64,000 nucleotides of DNA from NCBI GenBank assembly GCA_036946415.1, contig JAQIJD010000008.1, positions 1-64,000 on the forward strand, written 5' to 3'. The position numbers and the translations under genes were made by a program. This DNA is from Sphingomonas_Q fennica_A (GTDB lineage: Bacteria > Pseudomonadota > Alphaproteobacteria > Sphingomonadales > Sphingomonadaceae). Shown in pieces: positions 1-8,229 of the stretch. Each line of letters opens with the position of its first letter. Position 1 is the first letter of the stretch. Below the pieces are notes generated by a model, which saw nothing but the letters and a program-made list of their open reading frames with translations, had not been told where the DNA came from and made no database searches.

Positions 1-727
1 GGGCGGGACCATGAGGTCGATCGGGCCGGCGGCGGCGACCGGCGGCAGGCGATCGATCAGCGATGCGGACAGCCCGGTGAACGGCGTCGCGACCCCGGCA
101 AGCACCGACAACTGGCCGAGCGCGGCCTGATAGGCTGCACGGGTGACGGCAAGATCGGCACCCAGCGCCGCCACCTCGCTGTCGGCGCGCAGTTCGCGCA
201 AGCGCGCTTCCTTGCCGGCGGCGACCAGCGCGCGGGCGACCTTCAGGTCGTCGATCGCCTCCGCCACCTCGTCCTCGGCGATGGCGATGCGGCGGCCGGC
301 GATCTCGGCCATCGCATAGGCGCGGGCGAGGTCATGGGCATAGGCCACCCGTCCGGCCTGTGCGCGGGCGAGCGCCGCACCGACCCCGGCCTCTCCCGCA
401 GCGATCCGCGCCGACCGCTTGCCGCCGAGTTCGAGGACATGGTTGTACTGGATCGTCGTCTCGGCCCGGCCGAGGCCGCCATAGGGATCGGACCCGGCGA
501 TATTCTCGACATAGCCGCTGATCGACGGATTGGGCCGGGCGTGCGCCTGTTCGGCAAGGCCGCGGGCGGCTTCGGTCCGGGCGGCGAGCGCGGCGATGCG
601 CGGCGCATCGTCGCTGGCGGCGAGGAGCTGCGGGAAGGGAGGGGCGAGCTGGGCGGCGGCGGGGGGGTGCCGCCGCCAGGGCTGCGGCCAGCGCGAACGC
701 GTGCCGGCAGCGGGGGAAACCGTTCAT
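1..727 (-). CDS. czcC: CzcC-type outer-membrane efflux protein, partial, frameshifted
   Basis: Outer-membrane factor of a heavy-metal RND efflux pump (TolC superfamily), forming the exit duct for an inner-membrane pump. The gene runs off the left window edge, so only the N-terminal part is seen. The ATG at 727 follows an AAGGA ribosome site and opens a good signal peptide (MNGFPRCRHAFALAAALAAA). The frame then breaks at a run of seven G (661-667). With six, the protein continues smoothly as PPAAAQLAPPFPQLL and then shows the CzcC-like segment NHVLELGGKRSARIAAGEAG, followed by long helical repeats. I infer a one-base insertion, probably an assembly error, rather than a dead gene. A generic TolC protein is the alternative; the ELGGKRSAR segment favours CzcC. 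Confidence 0.75.
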
Positions 728-780
728 GATCGGTCCTTGCGCGAAAGAAGGGAACGTCGGCGCGCGCGTGCGCGGGGCGT

Positions 781-1117
781 TCAGCCGCGCGGTGGACGGA
801 TCGGCGAAGGCGAGGCGAAGTCCGGCAGCGGGCGTCGCGCTGGCCCGTTGCCACGGCTGGCGGGGCCCGGCGACGGGCGGCGGTGCCGCCGATGCGCGCG
901 CCACGGGCATGCCGTGGCCGATCGCGTGCGCGGCGATATGCACCATGGTGCTGCCATCGTCGGCGGCCAGTGCCCCCCGTTCGAGGGCGAGCGACGCGAC
1001 CGGACGATCATCGTGCAGATCGGCGGCGTGCCACGTCGCGACCGACACGAATGCGCCGAGCGCCAGCAGCGCGGGCACGGCGGCAAGCAGCCAGGATCGG
1101 AGCGGTGCCAGGGTCAC
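781..1117 (-). CDS. small exported hypothetical protein upstream of czcC
   Basis: A GTG at 1117 with AGGA about nine bases upstream starts a protein with one N-terminal hydrophobic segment (LLAAVPALLALGAFVSVATW), so it is probably exported or membrane-anchored. A stretch HIAAHAIGHGM and a proline-rich tail follow. In the starting frame there is no stop before czcC. One base of shift near 800-850 gives the ending SPIRPPRG and a stop at 781, for about 111 residues. I suspect another single-base error but cannot place it. Position directly before czcC suggests a partner of the metal-efflux operon; no function is claimed. Confidence 0.4.
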
Positions 1118-1155
1118 GGCGCTCGATCCTATCGGCGAACGGGCGATGCGGCGAA

Positions 1156-2098
1156 TCAATATCCCGCGCTCCGGTCGATCAGACCGGGGGGCGGTTTGCC
1201 GTTCGCGCAGCCGCAGGATCGCCTGTCCGATCGCGCGTGCCCCGCCGTCGATATCGGTTTGGCCGGCGATATGCGGCGTCAGCCAGACGCGCGGATGCGA
1301 CCACAGGCGATCGTCGGGCGGCAGAGGCTCGGGATCGGTAACGTCGAGCATTGCCGCCGACAGCTGCCCGCCGTCGAGAGCGGCGAGCAGCGCGGCGGCA
1401 TCGACATGCCCGCCGCGCCCGATATTCACGATCGCGGCACCGGCGGGCAGCATCGCGAGCGTCGCGGCGTTCAGGATGTGGCGGGTCCCGGCGGTGAGCG
1501 GCAGCGCGCAGATCAGGATCGCGCTGCCGGCGAGGAAGGCGGGCAGGGTATCGGCCCCGGCGAAGTTCATGATGCCGGGCAGCGCCTTGGCGGTGCGGCT
1601 CCAGCCGCGCACCGGAAAGCCGAGCCCGGCGATCCGCGCCGCGATCGCGCCGCCGATCGCCCCGAGGCCGAGGATGCCGACCGGCGTATCGTCCTTGGCG
1701 CGGACCGGCTGCGGTGCCCAGTGTGCCTCGCGCTGCGCCGTCCGATATCGCGGCAGGTCGCGGTGCAACGCCAGCACCGCAAGCGTCGCATAATCGACCA
1801 TTCCGTCGACCAGCCCGGGTTCGACGGTGCGGACAAGCGCGACGTGCGGCGGGATCGCCGCCGGATCGAGCTGATCGACCCCGGCGCCGACGCAGAACAG
1901 TGCGGCGAGCGCGGGGCAGGCGGCGAACAGCCCGTCGGGCACGGTCCACGCCGCCGCATAGCGGACCTGCGCCCGATCGCCGAAGTCCTCGCCCCATTGC
2001 CGGACGACCAGGCCGGGGACGATGCCGGGCAGCAGCGCCGCCCAGCGATCGCCCCGGGTCCGCGGGCCGACATGGACGAGGATTTCGGGCGTCATCAT
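1156..2098 (-). CDS. D-2-hydroxyacid dehydrogenase (GhrA-like), C-terminal frameshift
   Basis: NAD(P)-dependent reductase of 2-oxoacids such as glyoxylate or hydroxypyruvate. The nucleotide-binding loop VGILGLGAIGGAIA lies near residue 140. The catalytic Arg is in NIGRGGHVD, the Glu in DPEPLP and the His in LTPHIAG. The start ATG (2098) shares one base with the TGA of the TonB receptor gene (TGATG), so translation is coupled. At 1186-1191 a run of six G breaks the frame. With five, the protein ends APGLIDRSAGY-stop at 1156, a typical ending for this family, giving 313 residues. As written, the frame reads on through the next gene into czcC and produces an artificial 600-residue product. Confidence 0.8.
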
Positions 2099-4293
2099 CA
2101 GTAGCTGAACCCGGCGCGGATCATGAACTGGCGTGGTGCCCCCGGCATCGTCCACAGCCGCGAATAGCCGCTCGGAAAATAGGTTTCGTCGAACAGGTTC
2201 GTGACCTCGCCCGAGATGCGGACATTCTCGGTCGGCTCGATCGAGACCATGACGCGGGTGATGGTATAGGCGGGCAGGGTGAAGAACGATCCGTCGGGGA
2301 AACGATAGCCGGTCTCGCCCAGCCGCCGGCCGACATAGTTGACCCCGCCACCGAGCGACGCCGCCATGCCGCCGATAGTGAAGTCCTTGAACAGCAGCAC
2401 GCTCGCGCTGTGCTTGGCGATTCCGAGCAGCGGATCGCCCTCGCGCAGCGAGAAGCCGAAATTGGGATCGAGCGCGTCCTGCCCGACCTCGGCATCGATA
2501 TAGGCGTAATTGGCCTGGACGCGGAAATCGTAGGGCAGCTTGCCCGAAAGCTCGACCTCGACACCCTTGCTGCGGGCCTTGCCGACCGCAAGCGAGAAGC
2601 CCGAATTGACCGGATCGGCGGACAGCACGTTGGTCTTGTTGGTCCGGAACAGCGCGAGCGTGCCGGTCAGTCGACCGCCGAGCGCGGCGAGCTTCGCGCC
2701 GGCTTCGTAGGAGGCGGTCCGCTCGGGCGTGAACGCCTGGTTCCGGAAATCGACCCCGGTATTCGGACGGAAGCCACGTCCGTAGTTGGCGTAGAGCGAC
2801 ACCGCGTCGGAGAACATATAGGCCGCGCCGACCGAAGGGCTGAACGCGGTCTTGGTCTGGCCCGTGCGCACGCCGCCGATGCGGTTGTCGATGACCTGTT
2901 CGAACTTGTCGAAACGCCCGCCGAAGCGGATCTTGAGCGCTTCGGTCACGTCGACCTGGTCCTGGAGGTAGATGCCGTAGGAGAATTGCCGTTCCAGCTG
3001 GTTCTGGAACGCGGCGGCCACCGGCAGGTTGCCGTAGACCGGCGCGAAGATGTCGATCCGGTTGCCGAGCGCCGGACTGCCCGCCGCCTGGCCGGCGAGG
3101 GTCGGCGGCCGGTAGCGGTTCTGGAGCACGTCGATGTCATACTGGTTCCAGTCGGCCCCGACCAGCAGGTGGTGCGTCAGCCCGAAGGTCGCGAATTCCC
3201 CGCTCAGCTCGCCGCGGAAGGTGAGGTCGGTGGTGGTATAGTCGCGGTAGCGGCGCTGGCGGGACAGGGTGGTGCCGTCGATATAGAAACGCTGGCGCCC
3301 GGCGGCCAGTTCGGCTTCGGTCGAATAGCCCTTGAACGAGGTGTCGCGGTAGCCGACGCCGAGCACCAGCGACCAGTCGGGGCCGAAATCGTGCTGCAAC
3401 TGCGCCTGATGGCCCAGCGCCTCGACCGTGACCGGTCCGTCGCCCGGTTCGCCGAGGAAACGCGTCACAGGGATCGTGCGAAGATTGCCGTTCCGTGCGA
3501 CGATGCCGCGATCGAACGGAACCTTCTGACGGATATATTCCAGTTCGTAGCTGACCGACGTGTCGTCGCCCATCCGCGCCAGGAACGACGGCGTGACCGT
3601 ATATTTCCGGTAGTCGAGGCTCCGGAAGCTGCCGCCCTTTTCCGCGGCACCGGTCACGCGCATCGCCACCGATCCGCTGACGGGGATGTTGAGATCGCCT
3701 TCGCCGCGCACCGTGTCGAAGCTGCCGTAGGACAGGACGCCGGCGATGCGCGGGGTGAAGCCGGGCTTCTTGCTGATGATGTTGACGGTGCAGCCCGGCT
3801 CGCCCCGGCCGAAGATAGAAGAATTGGGGCCCTTGAGCACCTCGATCCGCTCGACGTTCGACGTGTCGCGCGCGCCGCCAAAGCCGCGCGCGGCGTTGAA
3901 GCCGTTGACCAGATAGTTGCTGGCGGTGTTCTCGTCGCCCGCGAAGCCGCGGCAGGCGAAGCTGTCGAACAGCCCGCCGAAGTTGTTCTGCCGCGCGATG
4001 CCCGCCGCGAAGTCGAGCGCACTGTCGAGCCGGGTGATGCCGGCCTTCGCCAGCGTCTCGCCCGACAGCACCTGGATGCTCTGCGGCACCTCGATCGTGG
4101 GGACGAGGCCGACATATTGCTGCCGCTGGCCGGTGACGACGATCCCGCCGCCGTCCTCCTGGTCGGCCGCCGGATCGGCCGGGGCGACCGGCGTGTCGGG
4201 CGCGGCGGCGGCGACGCCGGCGACGGTCGTGGTCTGGGCATGGGCGGGCGCGGTGATCGCGGCGCCTATCAGGAGCAGGTCTCGGTATGTCAT
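2098..4293 (-). CDS. TonB-dependent siderophore-type receptor
   Basis: Outer-membrane ligand-gated transporter of 731 residues. A signal peptide ends near PAHA (residues 1-19). A short linker leads to IVVTGQ and the plug domain (VPQSIQVLSGE, then RIEVLKGPNSSIFGRGEPG), followed by a long 22-strand-type barrel that ends in an aromatic residue (MIRAGFSY). The layout is that of the ferric-siderophore receptor group, but its neighbours are amino-acid enzymes, so the ligand may be an amino-acid-like chelate rather than a classical siderophore (inference). It is followed by the hydroxyacid dehydrogenase with a one-base overlap. Two copies of the CGGnA-N5-TnCCG-like site lie in the 280 bases upstream. 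Confidence 0.9.
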   Translation of the reverse strand: MTYRDLLLIGAAITAPAHAQTTTVAGVAAAAPDTPVAPADPAADQEDGGGIVVTGQRQQYVGLVPTIEVPQSIQVLSGETLAKAGITRLDSALDFAAGIARQNNFGGLFDSFACRGFAGDENTASNYLVNGFNAARGFGGARDTSNVERIEVLKGPNSSIFGRGEPGCTVNIISKKPGFTPRIAGVLSYGSFDTVRGEGDLNIPVSGSVAMRVTGAAEKGGSFRSLDYRKYTVTPSFLARMGDDTSVSYELEYIRQKVPFDRGIVARNGNLRTIPVTRFLGEPGDGPVTVEALGHQAQLQHDFGPDWSLVLGVGYRDTSFKGYSTEAELAAGRQRFYIDGTTLSRQRRYRDYTTTDLTFRGELSGEFATFGLTHHLLVGADWNQYDIDVLQNRYRPPTLAGQAAGSPALGNRIDIFAPVYGNLPVAAAFQNQLERQFSYGIYLQDQVDVTEALKIRFGGRFDKFEQVIDNRIGGVRTGQTKTAFSPSVGAAYMFSDAVSLYANYGRGFRPNTGVDFRNQAFTPERTASYEAGAKLAALGGRLTGTLALFRTNKTNVLSADPVNSGFSLAVGKARSKGVEVELSGKLPYDFRVQANYAYIDAEVGQDALDPNFGFSLREGDPLLGIAKHSASVLLFKDFTIGGMAASLGGGVNYVGRRLGETGYRFPDGSFFTLPAYTITRVMVSIEPTENVRISGEVTNLFDETYFPSGYSRLWTMPGAPRQFMIRAGFSY

Positions 4294-4344
4294 GCGCGTT
4301 CCCCCTGAACTGTGGTGACGATTGCCGTCCTCCTGCTGCCCGGA

Positions 4345-4359
4345 CTCTGCGATATTCCG
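4345..4359 (-). promoter_or_regulatory. putative operator (weak copy)
   Basis: On the minus strand this reads CGGAATATCGCAGAG. The left half and the AATAT centre match the sites at 9229 and 10920, while the right half is degenerate. It lies 52 bases upstream of the receptor start. Confidence 0.3.
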
Positions 4360-4415
4360 TCTCGCACGCCCCCTCCCCGGGGGTGCGGCGGTCGCTGTGG
4401 GCCGGTCGCTGCGGC

Positions 4416-4430
4416 CGGTACATCATGCCC
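4416..4430 (+). promoter_or_regulatory. putative operator CGGTA-N5-TGCCC
   Basis: Reads CGGTACATCATGCCC, nine of ten arm positions matching CGGnA-N5-TGCCG. It lies 123 bases upstream of the receptor start and may control the receptor and the dehydrogenase behind it. Confidence 0.4.
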
Positions 4431-4573
4431 GCGCGCCCAAGCATATTGTTGCGAAGGTGCGGCGGTCGCGCGCCGCTTGATGGGGAATCGGCGGCTCGCT
4501 GCGCAGGAAATGCCGTCGTGTCGCGAAGCGCCAGGTTCTGATCCACATTCGCGGAGACGGCGGTTCCGCTGGA

Positions 4574-5770
4574 TCAGACCGTGTCGTGCGGCAGCAGCTG
4601 CCGGGCGAGCGCGTCGAACCATGCGACTCCCAGCGGGAGCAGCGCTTCGTTGAAGTCGTAATGCGGCTGGTGCAGCGCGGCGGTGTGGCGCGCGTCGCGC
4701 TGGCCGAGCCAGAGATAGGCGCCGGGCCGCTCGGCCAGCATGAACGCGAAATCCTCGGAGGTGAAGGCGGGGTCGGGCGCGACCGCGACATCGTCGCACA
4801 CCGCGCGGGCGGCTTCGAGCGCACGACCGGCGCAGTCGGCGTCGTTGATGGTCGCGGGATAATAGCGGTCGTAGTCGACGGCGATGTCCGTCTCGCTCGA
4901 CGATGCGACGCCTGCCGCCATCGCGCGGATCGACGCCTCGATCCGGTCCTGTACCTCGGCGTCGAAGGTGCGGACGGTGCCGACGATCTCGACGGCGGCG
5001 GGCAGCACGTTGTGCGCGTGGCCGCCATGGATCTGCGTGACCGAGAGCACCGCCGAGTGACAGGCGGCGACGCGGCGGGCGACGATGGTGTTGAGCTGCT
5101 GCACAAGGTTGGCAGCGGCGAGGATCGCGTCGGGCGTCTGGTGCGGCAGCGCGGCATGGCCTCCGGTGCCGGTGACGGTGATGCGGAACTTGTCGGCCGA
5201 CGCCATGATCGGTCCGGGGCGCGTGCGCGCCGACCCCAGCGGAAGGTCGGGCCAGTTGTGAAGTGCGAAGACCCGGTCGCAGGGGAACCGATCGAACAGC
5301 CCGTCCTCGACCATCGCCCGCGCCCCGCCCAGTCCCTCTTCGGCGGGCTGGAAGATGAAGTGGATCGTGCCCGAAAAGGCGCGCGTGGCGGCAAGGTGCC
5401 GCGCCGCGCCGATCAGCGTCGCGGTATGGCCGTCATGGCCGCAGCCGTGGAACACGCCGGGGACGGTGCTGGCATAGGGCGCCCCGGTCGCCTCGGCGAA
5501 GGGCAGCGCGTCCATGTCGGCGCGAAAGCCGAGCGAAGCCTTGCCGCCGCCGTTCCTGAGCGTGCCGACCACGCCGGTCCCGCCGACGCCGGCCGTCACC
5601 TCCAGCCCGGCGGCGCGCAGCGCCTCGGCCACGAGGGCGGCGGTGCGATGCTCCTCGAACCCCAATTCGGGATGGGCGTGGATGTCGCGACGGATCGCGA
5701 CCAGATCGGCAAGGAAGGCGGGGGTCGCGGGACATGGCAGCTTCTCCGGTGGGTCAGCAGGTTCGACCAT
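4574..5770 (-). CDS. M20-family amidohydrolase (hippurate hydrolase-like)
   Basis: Metal-dependent hydrolase of N-acyl amino acids or related amides, 398 residues, cytoplasmic. Family signatures appear in order: DIHAHPELGFEEH, FRADMDALPF, HGCGHDGHTA (metal ligands), FQPAEEG (catalytic Glu), HNVLP and TSEDFAFM near the C-terminus. It overlaps the end of the Lrp/AsnC gene by 17 bases, so the two form one transcription unit. Beside transport and oxidase genes, a role in releasing an amino acid or amine from an N-acylated or N-conjugated substrate is plausible, but the substrate cannot be read from the sequence. Confidence 0.88.
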   Translation of the reverse strand: MVEPADPPEKLPCPATPAFLADLVAIRRDIHAHPELGFEEHRTAALVAEALRAAGLEVTAGVGGTGVVGTLRNGGGKASLGFRADMDALPFAEATGAPYASTVPGVFHGCGHDGHTATLIGAARHLAATRAFSGTIHFIFQPAEEGLGGARAMVEDGLFDRFPCDRVFALHNWPDLPLGSARTRPGPIMASADKFRITVTGTGGHAALPHQTPDAILAAANLVQQLNTIVARRVAACHSAVLSVTQIHGGHAHNVLPAAVEIVGTVRTFDAEVQDRIEASIRAMAAGVASSSETDIAVDYDRYYPATINDADCAGRALEAARAVCDDVAVAPDPAFTSEDFAFMLAERPGAYLWLGQRDARHTAALHQPHYDFNEALLPLGVAWFDALARQLLPHDTV

Positions 5771-6254
5771 CGAACAGCGTCTCGATCGGGTCGAAGCGTT
5801 TCACGATCGGCGATTTCAGCACGATGTAGCTGAAATACTTCTCGATCCCGAAATCGCTTTCGAGGATCGACTCGATCAGTTCCTGATAATGGCCGACGTT
5901 GCGGCAGATGAACTTCAGCATATAGTCGTAACCGCCGCTGACCAGATGACATTCGATGATCTCGGGCACGCCGCGCGCGCGCTGTTCGAATCGCGAGAAA
6001 TCGTTGCTGCGATGGTCCTTCAACGTCACTTCGGTGAAGATCGTCAGCGTCTCGCCCAGCTTGCCGAGCGCGACATGCGCGCCATAGCCGGTAATATAGC
6101 CGCTCTTTTCCAGCCGCTTGACCCGCGACAGGCATGGGGACGGAGACAACCCGACCGCATCGGCCAAATCGACGTTGGTGATCCGGCCGTTGCGTTGCAG
6201 ATACGCGAGGATCTTGAAATCGAGGCGGTCGAGTTTCGGTGCCGGTGTCGTCAT
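5754..6254 (-). CDS. Lrp/AsnC-family transcriptional regulator
   Basis: A 166-residue feast/famine regulator. The N-terminal helix-turn-helix is clear (LDFKILAYLQRNGRITNVDLADAVGLS, residues about 11-37), followed by a recognition segment (CLSRVKRLEKSGYI) and the RAM ligand-binding domain (ECHLVSGGYDYMLKF). It is co-transcribed with the M20 amidohydrolase. It is the only transcription factor in the first 24 kb, so it is the natural candidate to bind the repeated 15-bp sites at 4345, 4416, 7301, 9229, 10920, 17182 and 17244. Its effector is unknown, probably an amino acid of this pathway. Confidence 0.92.
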   Translation of the reverse strand: MTTPAPKLDRLDFKILAYLQRNGRITNVDLADAVGLSPSPCLSRVKRLEKSGYITGYGAHVALGKLGETLTIFTEVTLKDHRSNDFSRFEQRARGVPEIIECHLVSGGYDYMLKFICRNVGHYQELIESILESDFGIEKYFSYIVLKSPIVKRFDPIETLFDGRTC

Positions 6255-6300
6255 GGTCTTGCTTCACATCATGGTCGTCCGGACGGGCGGACTTGGATCA

Positions 6301-7188
6301 TCAGGTCAGCGCCGCGCGGACTTGCCCATCGGCGAGCGCATCATTCAACGTCGCAGTCAGTCGCGCAAGCAACTCGGGCATGTCGCCGCATCGCAGCCGA
6401 GCGCCGGCGCGAGGCCGATGCTGATCGGATACCCGGAACAGGTGGCGCCTTGCCCGATCGGCAGGTGGTTGTTGGGACCGTCGGCGATGCTGGCGTAGGT
6501 TCACCCGGACATCCGCACCGCGCCGGTCGACGCATAGCCGGCGGTCGGCCCCCTTGCGAGCCGGATCGGGTCGGGCGGGATGCCCTTCCTGCCCGCAGGC
6601 GAACAGCGGCCCGGAGCGGCAGAAGCCGGTGATACCCTCGTCGACGACCGGCAGGACGTCGAGATCGTCGCACGCCTGCCGCATCGCCGTCGGCCAGCCG
6701 GCGGGCGGCCCGATGACCCCGGCCGATCCCTCGGCCGGTTCGGCGGAGACGGCGGCGACAGTCTCCGCCCCCAGTTCCTCGACCTTCGCACGCAATGCCG
6801 CGCACGAGGCGGCGATGACAGCGTGCAGGTCGAACCGGCGGTCGAAGGCGGGCAGGCCGGTCAGCCCCGCGCCGGTCGACGACGATTCGCGATAGCTCCT
6901 GTCGAGCGCGGTCATCGCCTTCTTGGCCGGCCGGCCGGTCGCGTCGCAATGGCAAGTGACGAAGCGCATCACGGCGGCGGCCTTCACGACGCGGCACCGG
7001 CCATAGCCGATGGTGGCGCACAACGGACCTGCGATGGCGTCGGGCAAACGGCGGCCGTCGGCGTCGGTGACGTACACGCCCCCGCCATGCGTCAGCACCG
7101 TCGCGCCACCCGCCTCGTGCGCGCGACAGGCGCTGACCGGCTGGATCACGTGGCGGCGATCCGCCTCGATCAACGAACTGGAATACAT
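6301..7188 (-). pseudogene. decayed class III (omega) aminotransferase
   Basis: Remains of a PLP-dependent omega-aminotransferase, normally 440-460 residues, here about 300 codons with internal losses. The start is intact (MYSSSLIEADRRHVIQP), as are the N-terminal landmarks YVTDADGRRL and the mid-part VVDEGITGFCRSGPLF, whose Asp binds the PLP pyridine nitrogen. The region around the Schiff-base lysine survives in another frame as DPIRLARGPTAGYASTGAV, where the family has AKG; the lysine is Arg here. Stretches between residues 75 and 110 and near the C-terminus are missing. Loss of length, frame and the catalytic Lys makes this a true pseudogene. It lies just upstream of the Lrp gene. Confidence 0.85.
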
Positions 7189-7300
7189 GGTGGCAACGGC
7201 CCCCTGGATCGGTGTGGCGCCATTTTACGGGTCGATCGGGGGCAGGGGGCACGGTTGGCGGAGTGGCGCGGCCCCGCCGCTGCCGAATGCGCCGGGCGGG

Positions 7301-7315
7301 CGGCAGATTATGCCG
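7301..7315. promoter_or_regulatory. putative operator CGGCA-N5-TGCCG
   Basis: Reads CGGCAGATTATGCCG, the most symmetrical copy, with perfect five-base arms. It sits 113 bases upstream of the dead aminotransferase start, so it once controlled (or still controls) the transcript running through the Lrp regulator and the amidohydrolase. It overlaps the end of the decayed dehydrogenase. Confidence 0.5.
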
Positions 7316-7879
7316 CGATCGCCGCCGCCAGCGCCTGCCCGTGGCCTTCGGCATAGGCACTGCCCTTCGCGTCGCAGGGGCGCTTCGCCGGACCGGCGAG
7401 CGTCGCCTCGATCGTGGCCACCATCGCCGCCGCCGCCTCGTCCTCGCCCGGACGGTCGAGCATCATCGCCACCGACCAGATCTGCCCGACCGGATCGGCG
7501 ATGCCCTGTCCCGTGATATCGGGGCCGGCTCGAACAGCGAGGGAACCGGGCGGTCGGGGTTGATGTTGCCGCACGGCGCGATGCCGATCGTGCCGGTGCA
7601 CGCCGGCCCCAGATCGGCCAGGATATCGATATGATATTTGTCGATGCGGACCTCGGGACAGGCGGCGGCCATCGCCTCCACCCGCCCGTCCCACCAGGGC
7701 ATGGTGATGGCGATGCCGTTCGATTTGGTGGCGGAGGTGAGGTGCCGCGCCGGCCGGCTCTGCGCGAGAGCGAAGCCGAAGGCGGCAGCGGCGGCCTCCA
7801 GCGCGCGGATGCCTTCGGGCATCACCTCCTTGCCGATCCCGTCGCCGGCGATCACCGTGATCGCGTAGCGCCTGCGCAT
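7308..7879 (-). pseudogene. decayed tartrate/D-malate dehydrogenase (TtuC/DmlA-like)
   Basis: Remains of an NAD-dependent beta-decarboxylating dehydrogenase of the isopropylmalate/tartrate family, normally about 350 residues. The start (YAITVIAGDGIGKEVMPEG) and the middle (KSNGIAITMPWWDGRVEAM, then RIDKYHIDILADLGPACTG) are clear. The block that should separate DIL from DLGPACTG, about 25 residues with the metal-binding part, is missing, as is the substrate-binding N-terminal third. Near 7540 the frame shifts and the C-terminus resumes as DITGQGIADPVGQIWSVAMM. Several deletions with both ends preserved indicate a decayed gene. Confidence 0.82.
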
Positions 7880-7888
7880 TCCGCCCCT

Positions 7889-8220
7889 TCAGCCGCCCCG
7901 GTGGAACGCCTTGGTTTCGCGATATTCGTCGATGCCCAGGCCTCCGCCCTCGCGCCCGAAAGCCCGATGCCCCGGCCCCGCCGAACGGCGCCATCCGCGG
8001 TGGAGATCGTCGGTGTGGAAATTGCTGGCGAGGCCGACGGGGGTGGCGTTGGCAGCGCGGCGATCGCGGCTTCGCTGTCATCGGCCCCGCCCGCGGGGAT
8101 GGTGCCCGGCACCGCGCCGGTCGCCGGATCGGTCGCCTTCGGCGTGCCGTCGCCGCGCGCGAGCCCCCAGTCGCCGTCGACCAGCAGATGCCGGCGGAGG
8201 AGCGTTCCGTCGCGAAGGGC
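7889..8220 (-). pseudogene. collapsed succinate-semialdehyde dehydrogenase (GabD-like)
   Basis: Two ends of a GabD-type aldehyde dehydrogenase joined directly. The N-terminus reads ALRDGTLLRRHLLVDGDW and TDPATGAVPGTIP. The C-terminus, in another frame, reads FHTDDLHRGWR and then AFGREGGGLGIDEYRETKAF before a stop at 7889. About 1.1 kb of the normal 1.45 kb is absent, including the catalytic Cys and Glu regions and the initiation codon. It cannot make an active enzyme. With the aminotransferase, it would have converted an omega-amino acid such as GABA to succinate. Confidence 0.8.
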
Positions 8221-8229
8221 GATCTGATC

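Larger units (their letters stand above)
4294..4573. other. intergenic region upstream of the TonB receptor
   Basis: This 280-base gap separates the M20 amidohydrolase stop from the receptor start. I see no coding sequence I can support. It holds two 15-base sites matching the motif found elsewhere in the region (4345-4359 on the minus strand and 4416-4430), so it is probably the receptor promoter region. Confidence 0.5.

Noticed and set aside
332..2155. A single 607-residue protein combining a dehydrogenase with an efflux-protein start
   Set aside because: Explained by two one-base indels at G runs; each part ends or begins naturally after correction.
1714..4308. Long plus-strand open frame opposite the TonB receptor
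   Set aside because: No family motif; it mirrors the receptor gene, whose plug and barrel are clear on the other strand.
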